From assembly GCA_947480015.1 (NCBI GenBank), contig CANKBS010000005.1, positions 107,364 through 171,363 of the forward strand: 64,000 nucleotides of DNA, in the 5' to 3' direction. How positions within the stretch are numbered: the stretch's first letter is position 1; each line of letters begins with the position of its first letter. The translations under genes were made by a program, and so were the position numbers. Under the pieces are notes generated by a model that saw only the letters and a program-made list of their open reading frames with translations, was not told the origin of the DNA and ran no database searches. Positions 53,568 through 62,474 of the stretch are shown piece by piece. Source of the DNA: Sphingobacteriaceae bacterium. Lineage in GTDB: Bacteria; Bacteroidota; Bacteroidia; B-17B0; Aurantibacillaceae.

Positions 53568-56318
53568 ATGAAACAAAATTACCAAATCTTAAAAATAGTT
53601 ATTTCGAAGTATAATTCCGTAAATCGACTTTTGCTTTTTGCCCTTGTTTTTTTTACAGGTGGTAGCGAAATACTCGTCGCTCAACAAACTTATACGTTTA
53701 CAAATGCAGCCGCTACAGGCTCAGTTGGGCCAACGCAAGCGCAAATTAATGCCGCGTATCTCACAACGAATTTAAATGGTTCAGTGGTTATTTCTCCCAC
53801 AGCCGGAATACAAACTTGGACCGTGCCTTCAAATGGCGGTTACCGAATTGAATGCAGAGGAGGCCAGGGTGTTGGCGCGTATGGTGGACGTGGTGCCAAT
53901 ATGGCTGGCGATTTTACCCTAACCGCAGGAACGGTACTTAAAATATTGGTTGGACAAAAAGGTGAAATGTCGGCGAATACCTCGGCTAATGCTCAGTATG
54001 GTGGTGGCGGTGGTTCCTATGTGACTAACCTTGCAAATGTTCCTTATGTTATTGCCGGTGGTGGTGGTGGTTCGTTTGCATCATCCTTTCAAGCAAATTC
54101 TGATGGAACTGTCTCAGCTTCTGGCAACTCAGGTGCCGCGGCAACCGATATGGGTGCAGGTGGGACTGCTGGCGGAGGAGGTTCTGGTTCAGGTAGTGCA
54201 GATGGTGGCGGCGGACTAAATACCAATGGCGTTGGATTTTCTGCGCCCGGAATTGCCTTTATTAATGGAGGCACCGGTGGCACGTATTCTTTTTATGGTG
54301 TTGGTGGATTTGGCGGTGGCGCCGGAACCAGTAGTTATAATGATACACGCGGTGGCGGCGGCGGCGGTTACAGTGGCGGCGGAGGCGCACATACAGCTGG
54401 TGTTGGTGCACCACAAGGTGGCGGAGGCGGCTCTTATAATAATGGAGCAAATCAATTAAATGCTTCCGGAACGAATACCGGACAAGGACTTGTTCTCATT
54501 TCAGAATTATGTAACATCAAAATTTTCAGTTCGGGAACAAGCTCTGTGAATCCTTCTATTTGTGCCGGTCAATCATTGACATTAACCACAAATGCGGCAT
54601 CTAATTATACTTGGAGTAATGGAAATACAACCAATACAGCAATCGTTGTTTCACCGGGACTTACCACCACCTATTCCTTAGTTGGAACAAGTTCGCTTAA
54701 TTGTGTTGCGGCAGCCCTTATTACGGTTACTGTAAGTAGCGGTTTACCTGTTCTAAGTATTTCAAATCCTTCTAATAATATTTGTTTAGGCCGAACAGGA
54801 ACCTTAACCGCGAGTGGCGCATTAACCTATACATGGACTGGTGGTGTAACGAATGCACAAAGTTTTACACCAACGGCAACCTCTTCTTATACGGTTACCG
54901 GCCAAAATGGCTGTGGCATCTCAACTGGTGTAACATCCATAACCATATCACCTTTATTAGTAAGCGTTATTTCTACTCCTACCATTGTTTGTGCCGGAAG
55001 TACGGCGACCTTAACAGCAGCGTCGGCTGTAACCGGTTATACTTGGCAGCCCGGCCCATTAATTGGCAATAATCCAGTAGTTGGTCCAATTGCCAATACG
55101 GTTTACACGGTAACTGCCTCCGACGGAACCTGCTCTGGAGTGGCTTCGGTGACACTCACCACAAAACCAATCCCAACTCTGAGTATTGTTTCTAGTGGCA
55201 CCACGGCCTGTGTTGGAGCCTTAATTACTATGACAGCTAGTGGCGCGATTAGTTATACCTGGTCTACGCCGGCTAATGTAATTGGTGCAAGTATTTCTGT
55301 AAATCCAACGGGCCCAACGTTATACGCGGTTACAGGAAGTAATGCGGTAGGTTGTACAGCATCGGCAAACCAGGTGGTATTAACCAATCCGAGCCCAACA
55401 GTTTCTATCTCTGCGAACAAAACAATTGCTTGTGAAGGTGAAGCTGTTAATTTATTAGCCGGTGGAAGTGGTGCGACGTCATATGCTTGGACTAACGGTC
55501 CTGGAACTGCCGGATATACAGTGAATCCAACTACAAGCAGTGTTTATTCAGTTTCCGGAACAGGTTTAGGTTGCACGGTGACAAGTACTATATTTATCTC
55601 AGTTATTAATACTACTGTAAACGTATCAGTAACGAGTCCGAGTATTTGTATTGGAGCAACAACTACTTTAACGGCTAGCGGTGCAAATAGCTATTCATGG
55701 ATTGGCTATCCAAATGGCCCAAATGCGGTTGTTACACCAAGCGCTACAACTGTGTATACTGTAAACGCTATCACAACTGCAAGTTCTATTAACTGTCCCT
55801 TTTCAAAAAACATTAGCATAACGGTGTTTAGTTTACCAACAGTAAGTATCAGTACAACAAAAACGGTTATGTGTAAAGCGGATGCGGGCCCGAAATTAAC
55901 GGCCAGTGGTGCACTAAGTTATACCTGGAGTAATAACGCTACAACGACTACAATTAATGTTAGCCCAACCCTCCTTAATAACACCTACTCAGTGGTTGGT
56001 GTTGATGCAAATGGTTGTACAAATGATAAAACCATACAAATAACGGTTAATTCATGTAATGGTATTGTTGGTTTCAATTCAAACAACCCTGTCATTCAAA
56101 TCTACCCGAATCCTAGTAATGGTGAGTTCTTTGTAAGTAGTGATTCTGATATACATCTATATATTATAAATCAATTAGGTCAAGAGGTAAGTTCCTTACA
56201 ATTAACAACACAAAATGATTTCAAAGTTGCAGTAACTAATTTAGCTAACGGCATTTATCTCATTGTTGGTCAAAATGCTAATGGCCTAGTGAACCAAAAG
56301 CTGATCATTGCACAATAA
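53568..56318 (+). CDS. Glycine-rich/Ig-like T9SS surface protein, array copy 1
   Basis: At 916 aa, the domain order is clear. The signal peptide runs to about 38 (ending LVA/QQTYTF). A conserved mature start has GPTQAQINAAYLTTNLNGSV. The glycine-rich domain (about 80-315) opens IQTWTVPSNGGYRI and has ADMAGDF-like LTAGTVLKILVGQ, GGGGGSYV, VIAGGGGGSF and GGGGGGYSGGGG. Seven Ig-like repeats of ~70-75 residues follow (about 320-832), each with an early Cys, a Y-x-W and often a late Cys. The type A tail begins IQIYPNPSNGEFFVSS. The glycine-rich part resembles the Pfam glycine-rich family related to the ALK/LTK ectodomain. It is the most diverged member at its 3' end, and its promoter is unclear. 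Confidence 0.87.
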   Translation: MKQNYQILKIVISKYNSVNRLLLFALVFFTGGSEILVAQQTYTFTNAAATGSVGPTQAQINAAYLTTNLNGSVVISPTAGIQTWTVPSNGGYRIECRGGQGVGAYGGRGANMAGDFTLTAGTVLKILVGQKGEMSANTSANAQYGGGGGSYVTNLANVPYVIAGGGGGSFASSFQANSDGTVSASGNSGAAATDMGAGGTAGGGGSGSGSADGGGGLNTNGVGFSAPGIAFINGGTGGTYSFYGVGGFGGGAGTSSYNDTRGGGGGGYSGGGGAHTAGVGAPQGGGGGSYNNGANQLNASGTNTGQGLVLISELCNIKIFSSGTSSVNPSICAGQSLTLTTNAASNYTWSNGNTTNTAIVVSPGLTTTYSLVGTSSLNCVAAALITVTVSSGLPVLSISNPSNNICLGRTGTLTASGALTYTWTGGVTNAQSFTPTATSSYTVTGQNGCGISTGVTSITISPLLVSVISTPTIVCAGSTATLTAASAVTGYTWQPGPLIGNNPVVGPIANTVYTVTASDGTCSGVASVTLTTKPIPTLSIVSSGTTACVGALITMTASGAISYTWSTPANVIGASISVNPTGPTLYAVTGSNAVGCTASANQVVLTNPSPTVSISANKTIACEGEAVNLLAGGSGATSYAWTNGPGTAGYTVNPTTSSVYSVSGTGLGCTVTSTIFISVINTTVNVSVTSPSICIGATTTLTASGANSYSWIGYPNGPNAVVTPSATTVYTVNAITTASSINCPFSKNISITVFSLPTVSISTTKTVMCKADAGPKLTASGALSYTWSNNATTTTINVSPTLLNNTYSVVGVDANGCTNDKTIQITVNSCNGIVGFNSNNPVIQIYPNPSNGEFFVSSDSDIHLYIINQLGQEVSSLQLTTQNDFKVAVTNLANGIYLIVGQNANGLVNQKLIIAQ

Positions 56319-56334
56319 TGAATTTCTAATTAAG

Positions 56335-56366
56335 AAGCCTGTTACATTTTGTAGCAGGCTTTTTTT
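56335..56366 (+). terminator. Terminator after array copy 1
   Basis: A stem AAGCCTGtTAC / GTAgCAGGCTT with the loop ATTTT is followed by T7. Confidence 0.85.
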
Positions 56367-56430
56367 ATGACTTTAATTTTTTGGTTCATTTAGCGGCTTG
56401 GCAAAAATTCACCTAACTTTTAAACCGAAT

Positions 56431-56461
56431 TTTGATTAATGAGTTTATTAATCTATTTTAG
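56431..56461 (+). promoter_or_regulatory. Promoter of array copy 2
   Basis: TTTG (56431-56434), 19 bases and TATTTTAG (56454-56461) keep the exact spacing seen for copies 3 and 4, with one mismatch in the -7 element. Confidence 0.5.
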
Positions 56462-56500
56462 ATTATAATTTTCCTGGTTATTAAATTAAATTTTTGGATA

Positions 56501-59287
56501 ATGAAACAAAACAAACAAAATTCTTTGATCGGTTTTTTTTACGAAAGCACTAAATCGATTTATATGAAGGCTTTAGCTCTTTGTGCGATTTTACCTTTTG
56601 GATTAAACGCACAACAAACCTATACCTTCACCAATGGTGCTGCAAGCGGCAGTGTTGGTCCTACACAGGCACAAGTAAACACCGCTTATTTTGGTACAAA
56701 CTTAGCCGGAGCGGTTACTATTAATACATTAGGCATTCAACAATGGACCGTACCTTATTCGGGTGGTTATCGCATAAAAGCCTTGGGAGCCCAAGGTGGT
56801 GTTAGTTGGGGTTACGGTGCCAGCATGCAAGGTGATTTCACACTCACAGCAGGTTCGGTTTTAAATATTGTCGTTGGTCAAGCTGGTGGTTCAGCAAACG
56901 CTAGTCATGGTTCAGGTGGTGGCGGATCGTATGTTGCCGTAACAGGCGCAACGGTTCCATTAGTGGTTGCCGGTGGCGGCGGTGGACGCGGCGCTTCTTC
57001 AGGTACAACTATTGATGCTACTTCACACGGTGCAACGGTTACTGCAGGTCAATCACCACCAAGTGGTGGACCAGGCGGTGTTGGTGGTGGCGGGGGTGCG
57101 GCCGGAGCTTCAACAACCGGCGGTACCTCAGTAACTCCCGGGGGAGCTTCACCATCAAGTGTTTGGGCTAGTGGGGGCGGTGGATTTTATACGAATGGTG
57201 GAGCTTGTAATACCGGTTCATCGCCGGGCGGTAGATCCTATTTAAATCTTTGTCTTGGCGGCGATCAAGCTCCAACTGCGGGTAACACCGCGGGTGGTTT
57301 TGGAGGCGCTGGTGGTAATGGCGATCGTGGCGCCGGTGGCGGCGGATATTCCGGTGGCGGCGCTGGAACCAGTAATTCTGAAGGCGGCGGTGGCGGCGGC
57401 TCATTTAATAGTGGTGCTAATCAAAGTAATATTGGTGGTTTTAATACGGGTATGGGCAGGGTTTTAATAACTGAATTGTGTAACATTACTTTAAATGCTT
57501 CCACGCCTACACCTTCTGCTCCGGCCATTTGTAGCGGTAGCTCAGTAACATTAACAACCAATGCAGCCAGTGGTTATACATGGAGTACCGGTAACACAAC
57601 CAATACCTCTATTGTTGTTTCTCCTGCCACAACAACTACTTATTCAGTGGCGGGTACCAGCACCGCAAATTGTTTTGCAACCAATTTCATTACAGTAACT
57701 GTTAGTCCGGGTGTTCCGGTATTAAGTATTGCCTCAAGCACTACCAATTTGTGTTTGGGTAAATCGGCTACACTCACAGCAAGCGGGGCTTTAACTTATA
57801 CTTGGACCGGTGGTGTAACCAATGGCCTTGGTTTTGCTCCTGCAGCAACGGGTTCATACACCGTGAGTGGACAAAATGGTTGTGGTATTTCTACAGCAGT
57901 TGCCAGTATAACGGTTGCGCCGTTGCCGGTTACTGCTATTGTAACACCTACCTCAGTTTGTGCAGGTAGCACGGCTACGTTAAATGCAGCATCTGCAGTT
58001 ACCGGGTATACTTGGTCCCCGGGGCCTTTGATTGGAGGTAACGTAGTCGTAGGTCCGGTTGCAACAACCGTTTATACGGTGGTAGCATCCGATGGAACGT
58101 GCTCGGGTGTTGCTTTTGTAACCTTAGCCACAAAACCTATTCCAACACTAGCCGTGGTTGCAAATTCAACGCTAGTATGTCAAGGCTCACCTGTAACCTT
58201 AACTGCCAGTGGAGCAGTGAGCTATACCTGGTCAAACCCGGCAAATGTAACGGGTGCGGTTATTACGGCAAACCCAAGTGGACCAACACTTTATCAGGTT
58301 GTTGGATCAAATTCACTAGGCTGTACGGCACAACAAAGTCAAATTGTTTTAACCAATCCTAGTCCAACAGTTAGCATTTCAACAAACAAATCCATTCTAT
58401 GCGTCGGTGATGTTGCCAATTTATTGGCCGGAGGAAGTGGTGCCACTTCTTATGCTTGGACTAACGGTCCGGCTACTACCGGGTATACTGTGAATCCAAC
58501 CACATCAACGGTGTATTCTGTTGTTGGTACCGGCTTGGGTTGCACAACCACGCAAACCATAAATATTGCGGTAATCCTTTCCAACTTAAGCACGGTAACT
58601 TCTAACACCTCCATCTGTAATGGCGGTTCGGCAACGCTAACAGCTAGTGGCGCTAATTCTTATTTATGGGTTGGTTTTGTTCCGGGTACTTCTGCCGTTG
58701 TAACACCAACTGCAAGTACTGTTTATACTGTAAACGCGGTAACCACAGCCAGTTCAATCAGTTGTCCGAGCTCGGCAAATATTAGTATTACGGTATTTAA
58801 TAATCCTACAGTAAGTATTGCTGCTACTAAAACAGTGATGTGTAAAGCTGATTCTGGTCCGAAATTAACTGCCAGTGGAGCCTTAACGTATACTTGGAAT
58901 AACAATGCAACAACGTCCACCTTGAATGTTGCACCTACCATTACGGCAAATACCTATTCGGTAATCGGAACAGATGGCAACGGCTGTGTGAATAGTTCAC
59001 TTATCACCATCAAAGTAAACACCTGTACCGGCATTAATGGTATACCTGCAAATGGAAAAACCTTAATTGTTTATCCAAACCCAAGTAATGGTGAGTTTAC
59101 CATTACTGGTGATTCTGATATACAATTAAAAATTGTAAATGAATTGGGACAAGAAGTAGACAACATAAAACTATCTTCTCAAAACGATTACAAAGTATCG
59201 CTAAGTCATTTAGCTAACGGCATTTATTTCATCCTTGGTCAAAATGAAGACGGCACAATAAATCAAAAAATTATTGTTTCTAAGTAA
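56501..59287 (+). CDS. Glycine-rich/Ig-like T9SS surface protein, array copy 2
   Basis: At 928 aa, it has the same architecture as copy 1. The signal peptide (about 1-38) starts MKQN, as in copy 1, which supports the start at 56501 over an internal ATG at 56564. The glycine-rich domain (about 80-325) opens GIQQWTVPYSGGYRI and includes LTAGSVLNIVVGQ, GSGGGGSYV and LVVAGGGGGRG. Its insertions differ from the other copies. Seven Ig-like repeats follow, each with cysteine near the start and TLTASGA-x-Y-x-W cores, then a tail from LIVYPNPSNGEFTITG to QKIIVSK. The 3' third is nearly identical to copy 3. It is monocistronic, with its own promoter and terminator. Confidence 0.87.
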   Translation: MKQNKQNSLIGFFYESTKSIYMKALALCAILPFGLNAQQTYTFTNGAASGSVGPTQAQVNTAYFGTNLAGAVTINTLGIQQWTVPYSGGYRIKALGAQGGVSWGYGASMQGDFTLTAGSVLNIVVGQAGGSANASHGSGGGGSYVAVTGATVPLVVAGGGGGRGASSGTTIDATSHGATVTAGQSPPSGGPGGVGGGGGAAGASTTGGTSVTPGGASPSSVWASGGGGFYTNGGACNTGSSPGGRSYLNLCLGGDQAPTAGNTAGGFGGAGGNGDRGAGGGGYSGGGAGTSNSEGGGGGGSFNSGANQSNIGGFNTGMGRVLITELCNITLNASTPTPSAPAICSGSSVTLTTNAASGYTWSTGNTTNTSIVVSPATTTTYSVAGTSTANCFATNFITVTVSPGVPVLSIASSTTNLCLGKSATLTASGALTYTWTGGVTNGLGFAPAATGSYTVSGQNGCGISTAVASITVAPLPVTAIVTPTSVCAGSTATLNAASAVTGYTWSPGPLIGGNVVVGPVATTVYTVVASDGTCSGVAFVTLATKPIPTLAVVANSTLVCQGSPVTLTASGAVSYTWSNPANVTGAVITANPSGPTLYQVVGSNSLGCTAQQSQIVLTNPSPTVSISTNKSILCVGDVANLLAGGSGATSYAWTNGPATTGYTVNPTTSTVYSVVGTGLGCTTTQTINIAVILSNLSTVTSNTSICNGGSATLTASGANSYLWVGFVPGTSAVVTPTASTVYTVNAVTTASSISCPSSANISITVFNNPTVSIAATKTVMCKADSGPKLTASGALTYTWNNNATTSTLNVAPTITANTYSVIGTDGNGCVNSSLITIKVNTCTGINGIPANGKTLIVYPNPSNGEFTITGDSDIQLKIVNELGQEVDNIKLSSQNDYKVSLSHLANGIYFILGQNEDGTINQKIIVSK

Positions 59288-59301
59288 TTTTTATAAGTTT
59301 T

Positions 59302-59337
59302 AAAAAGCCCTGTCCGAATATTGGACAGGGCTTTTTT
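59302..59337 (+). terminator. Terminator after array copy 2
   Basis: A 14-bp perfect stem AAAAAGCCCTGTCC / GGACAGGGCTTTTT with the loop GAATATT is followed by further T. Confidence 0.9.
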
Positions 59338-59442
59338 GTTTTATAATTTGTTGAGGCGATTTTAGAAAACCCTTATCTAAATTGATTTAGTTGACTTTGG
59401 TGTTTTATTTTTCGAAAGAAATCAACATTTAACAACAAAAAA

Positions 59443-59473
59443 TTTGATTTGCTTGAAGAATTGTATATGTTTA
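59443..59473 (+). promoter_or_regulatory. Promoter of array copy 3
   Basis: TTTG (59443-59446), 19 bases and TATGTTTA (59466-59473). The -7 element and the next base (C) are the same as for copy 4. Confidence 0.6.
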
Positions 59474-59502
59474 CTTAACTAAACACCTTAATAATATTTA
59501 AC

Positions 59503-62292
59503 ATGAAAAAAACACTAACGCAAAATGAAAATAGGCGGCCGGTCGAAAAAGCACTCGGTAAAATTTTAATTTTTCTGAGCTTTTTTTTACTTCCTGCTTT
59601 TACTTTCGCGCAACAAACTTACACGTTTACCACGTGTGGCGCCACTGGTAGATACGGGCCAACCCAAGTTCAGGCTAACACAGCGTATTTAACTACAAAT
59701 TTAAATGGCTCTGTAACCATCGTTTCGGGTGGCATTCAAACCTGGACGGTTCCTGTAACAGGCAATTATGAAATTACAACTACCGGCGCATCCGGTGGAT
59801 GTGATGGACAAGCATATGGAGGTAGGGGCGCGCAAATGCGAGGTACTTTTTCACTCACGGCCGGTGCAGTATTAAAAATTTTGGTTGGTCAAAAAGGCGG
59901 CGATGGTTATAACTACGGAACCGGTTCAGATGGCGGCGGCGGCGGAGGTGGTTCTTTTGTGACTACATTAGCCAATACACCACTTATTATTGGTGGTGGC
60001 GGAGGAGGTAAGCCCGATCCAATACCAACCCCTTATCCAACTCAAATGGATGCTGTGCTTACAACAACTGGTGGTAATACAAATGCAACACTTGGTGGTG
60101 GAACTGCTGGGAATGGAGGAAATAATGGAATTACTAATGGACCTGCCGCCGGTGGTGGTGGTTTGTTAACGAATGGGGTTGCTAGTGGTGGATCTACCGG
60201 CGGACTTGCCTTTATAAATGGAGGCGACGGCGGTGCAGATATGGGTTCAACCTATGCCGGTGGTGTTGGTGGATATGGCGGTGGCGGTGGCGGCTGGCAT
60301 AATTCACTCGATCGTTGCGGCGGCGGCGGCGGTTACAGTGGTGGTCAAGGTGGAACCTGGACGCCGATAACCACTGATATGCTTGGTGCCGGTGGTGGTG
60401 GGGCTTCCTACAACTCCGGAATTAGTCAAGTTAATACAGCAAGTCTTGGTTTAGGTCAAGGCACAGTAACGATTAGATCTTTATGCTTCATTTCTTTAAG
60501 TGCATCAACAACAAATTCATTGGCTCCTGCAATTTGTAGTGGTACTTCTTTAACCTTAACAACCAATGCGGCCAGCAGTTATACCTGGAGTACCGGAAAC
60601 ACAACCAATAATTCTATTGTGGTTACTCCTGCAACGACAACTACTTATTCAGTAGCAGGTACTAGCACGGCCAACTGTTTTGCGGTGAATTATATTACTG
60701 TAACTGTAAGCCCTGGGGTACCGGTGTTAAGCATCGCTTCCAGCTCAAATAATTTATGTTTGGGTAAATCGGCAACTTTAACAGCTAGTGGAGCTCTAAC
60801 TTATACATGGACTGGTGGTATTACGAATGGTGTTGGTTTTATACCTTTAACGACAACTAATTATACCGTTAGTGGTCAAAACGGTTGTGGTATTTCAACG
60901 GCGGTTACTTCTATAACGGTTGCGCCATTGCCGGTTACGGCAATTGTAACACCAACGACGATGTGTGCCGGCAGCACGGCTACTTTAAATGCAGCTTCTG
61001 CAGTAACCGGTTATACTTGGTTCCCTGGACCATTAATTGGAGGTTCTGTTGTTGTTGGCCCAGTTGCGACAACAGTATACACGGTGGTCGCTTCCGACGG
61101 CACTTGCTCGGGAACTGCCTTTGTGAATTTACCAACTTTACCGGTGCCAACCTTAGCGGTTGTTGCCAGTTCAACTTTAGTGTGCGAAGGATCTCCTGTT
61201 ACGTTAACAGCGAGTGGTGCTGCAAGCTACAGCTGGACAACCCCTGCTAATACAACAGGATCAGTTATTACAGTTAACCCGAATGGACCAACCTTGTATC
61301 AGGTGGTAGGCACCAACGCCGTTGGTTGTACCTCACCCCAATCTCAAATTGTCTTAACGAATTCAAGCCCTACCGTTAATATCACCACAAATAAAACCAT
61401 TGCTTGTCCGGGTGATGCGGTTAACTTATTGGCCGGTGGCTCAGGAGCAACGTCCTATGCATGGACTAACGGTCCGGGAACTGCCGCGTACAATGTGAAC
61501 CCTGCCTTTACAACGGCTTATGTGGTTACAGGAACCGGCTTAGGTTGTACAACGTCTAAAACCATTACCATTGCGGTAGTAAACGCCAGTGTGAATGCAG
61601 TAACGTCCAACACCGGTATTTGTAACGGCGGTTCGGCAACCTTAACAGCAAGCGGCGCTAATTCTTATTTATGGGTTGGTTTTGTTCCCGGTGCTTCTGC
61701 TATTGTTACCCCAACGGCAAGTACCATGTATACTGTAAATGCGGTAACTACGGCTAGTTCAATCAGCTGCCCAAGTTCAGCGAATATCAATATCACCGTA
61801 TTTAGCAATCCAACAGTTAGTATTGCAGCCACTAAAACAGTGATGTGTAAACCCGATTCTGGTCCGAAATTAACTGCCAGTGGTGCAGTAACCTATACCT
61901 GGAGTAATAACGCTACAACTTCTACAGTGAACGTGGCTCCGACCATCACAGCGAGTACATATACAGTAACCGGTACTGATGCAAACGGATGCGTGAATAG
62001 TTCGGTGATCACCATTAAAGTAAATACCTGTACCGGCATTAATGGTATAGCTGTAAATGATAAAGCCTTGGTGGTTTATCCAAACCCAAGTAATGGTGAG
62101 TTTACCATTACAGGCGATTCAGACATTACTTTAAAAATCGTGAATGAATTGGGTCAAGAAGTAAGCAACATAAAACTATCTGCTCAAAATGATTACAAAG
62201 TTTCAGTGACTAATTTAGCTAACGGCATTTATTTCATCGTTGGACAAAATGAAAACGGTGCAGTGAATCAAAAAATAGTAGTTTCTAAATAA
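59503..62292 (+). CDS. Glycine-rich/Ig-like T9SS surface protein, array copy 3
   Basis: At 929 aa, it has a signal peptide (about 1-36, ending TFA/QQTYTF) with a 20-residue charged lead. The glycine-rich domain (about 75-325) has GIQTWTVPVTGNYEI, LTAGAVLKILVGQKGG, GGGGGGGSFV and PLIIGGGGGG, and a stretch of its own with a proline/tyrosine-rich loop (KPDPIPTPYPTQ). Seven Ig-like repeats follow (about 327-845), then the type A tail from LVVYPNPSNGEFTITG to QKIVVSK. Ig repeats 2-7 and the tail are close to copy 2, while the glycine-rich domain is more diverged; this contrast is the pattern expected for a variable tip on a conserved stalk. Confidence 0.87.
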   Translation: MKKTLTQNENRRPVEKALGKILIFLSFFLLPAFTFAQQTYTFTTCGATGRYGPTQVQANTAYLTTNLNGSVTIVSGGIQTWTVPVTGNYEITTTGASGGCDGQAYGGRGAQMRGTFSLTAGAVLKILVGQKGGDGYNYGTGSDGGGGGGGSFVTTLANTPLIIGGGGGGKPDPIPTPYPTQMDAVLTTTGGNTNATLGGGTAGNGGNNGITNGPAAGGGGLLTNGVASGGSTGGLAFINGGDGGADMGSTYAGGVGGYGGGGGGWHNSLDRCGGGGGYSGGQGGTWTPITTDMLGAGGGGASYNSGISQVNTASLGLGQGTVTIRSLCFISLSASTTNSLAPAICSGTSLTLTTNAASSYTWSTGNTTNNSIVVTPATTTTYSVAGTSTANCFAVNYITVTVSPGVPVLSIASSSNNLCLGKSATLTASGALTYTWTGGITNGVGFIPLTTTNYTVSGQNGCGISTAVTSITVAPLPVTAIVTPTTMCAGSTATLNAASAVTGYTWFPGPLIGGSVVVGPVATTVYTVVASDGTCSGTAFVNLPTLPVPTLAVVASSTLVCEGSPVTLTASGAASYSWTTPANTTGSVITVNPNGPTLYQVVGTNAVGCTSPQSQIVLTNSSPTVNITTNKTIACPGDAVNLLAGGSGATSYAWTNGPGTAAYNVNPAFTTAYVVTGTGLGCTTSKTITIAVVNASVNAVTSNTGICNGGSATLTASGANSYLWVGFVPGASAIVTPTASTMYTVNAVTTASSISCPSSANINITVFSNPTVSIAATKTVMCKPDSGPKLTASGAVTYTWSNNATTSTVNVAPTITASTYTVTGTDANGCVNSSVITIKVNTCTGINGIAVNDKALVVYPNPSNGEFTITGDSDITLKIVNELGQEVSNIKLSAQNDYKVSVTNLANGIYFIVGQNENGAVNQKIVVSK

Positions 62293-62306
62293 TTTAACTT
62301 TAGTCC

Positions 62307-62341
62307 AAAAGCCCTGCTACACTGATGTAGCGGGGCTTTTT
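62307..62341 (+). terminator. Terminator after array copy 3
   Basis: A stem AAAAGCCCtGCTAC / GTAGCgGGGCTTTT with the loop ACTGAT has one mismatch and is followed by a long T-rich tract. Confidence 0.88.
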
Positions 62342-62393
62342 ATTTTTTTTCATCCTTCCGCCATCCTTCCGAAATTATTTTAACAATAAATTA

Positions 62394-62424
62394 TTTGCTT
62401 CAGCTTTATTATTTAATATGTTTA
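62394..62424 (+). promoter_or_regulatory. Promoter of array copy 4
   Basis: TTTG (62394-62397), 19 bases and TATGTTTA (62417-62424), the same elements and spacing as copy 3. Confidence 0.6.
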
Positions 62425-62474
62425 CCTAATTCTTACACGCAATTAATCTAATATTAATCCTCAAAACAAAAAAC

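Noticed and set aside
54089..54459. Several open frames on both strands across the glycine-rich regions
   Set aside because: GGN-rich DNA lacks stop codons in other frames; these are shadows of the real gene.
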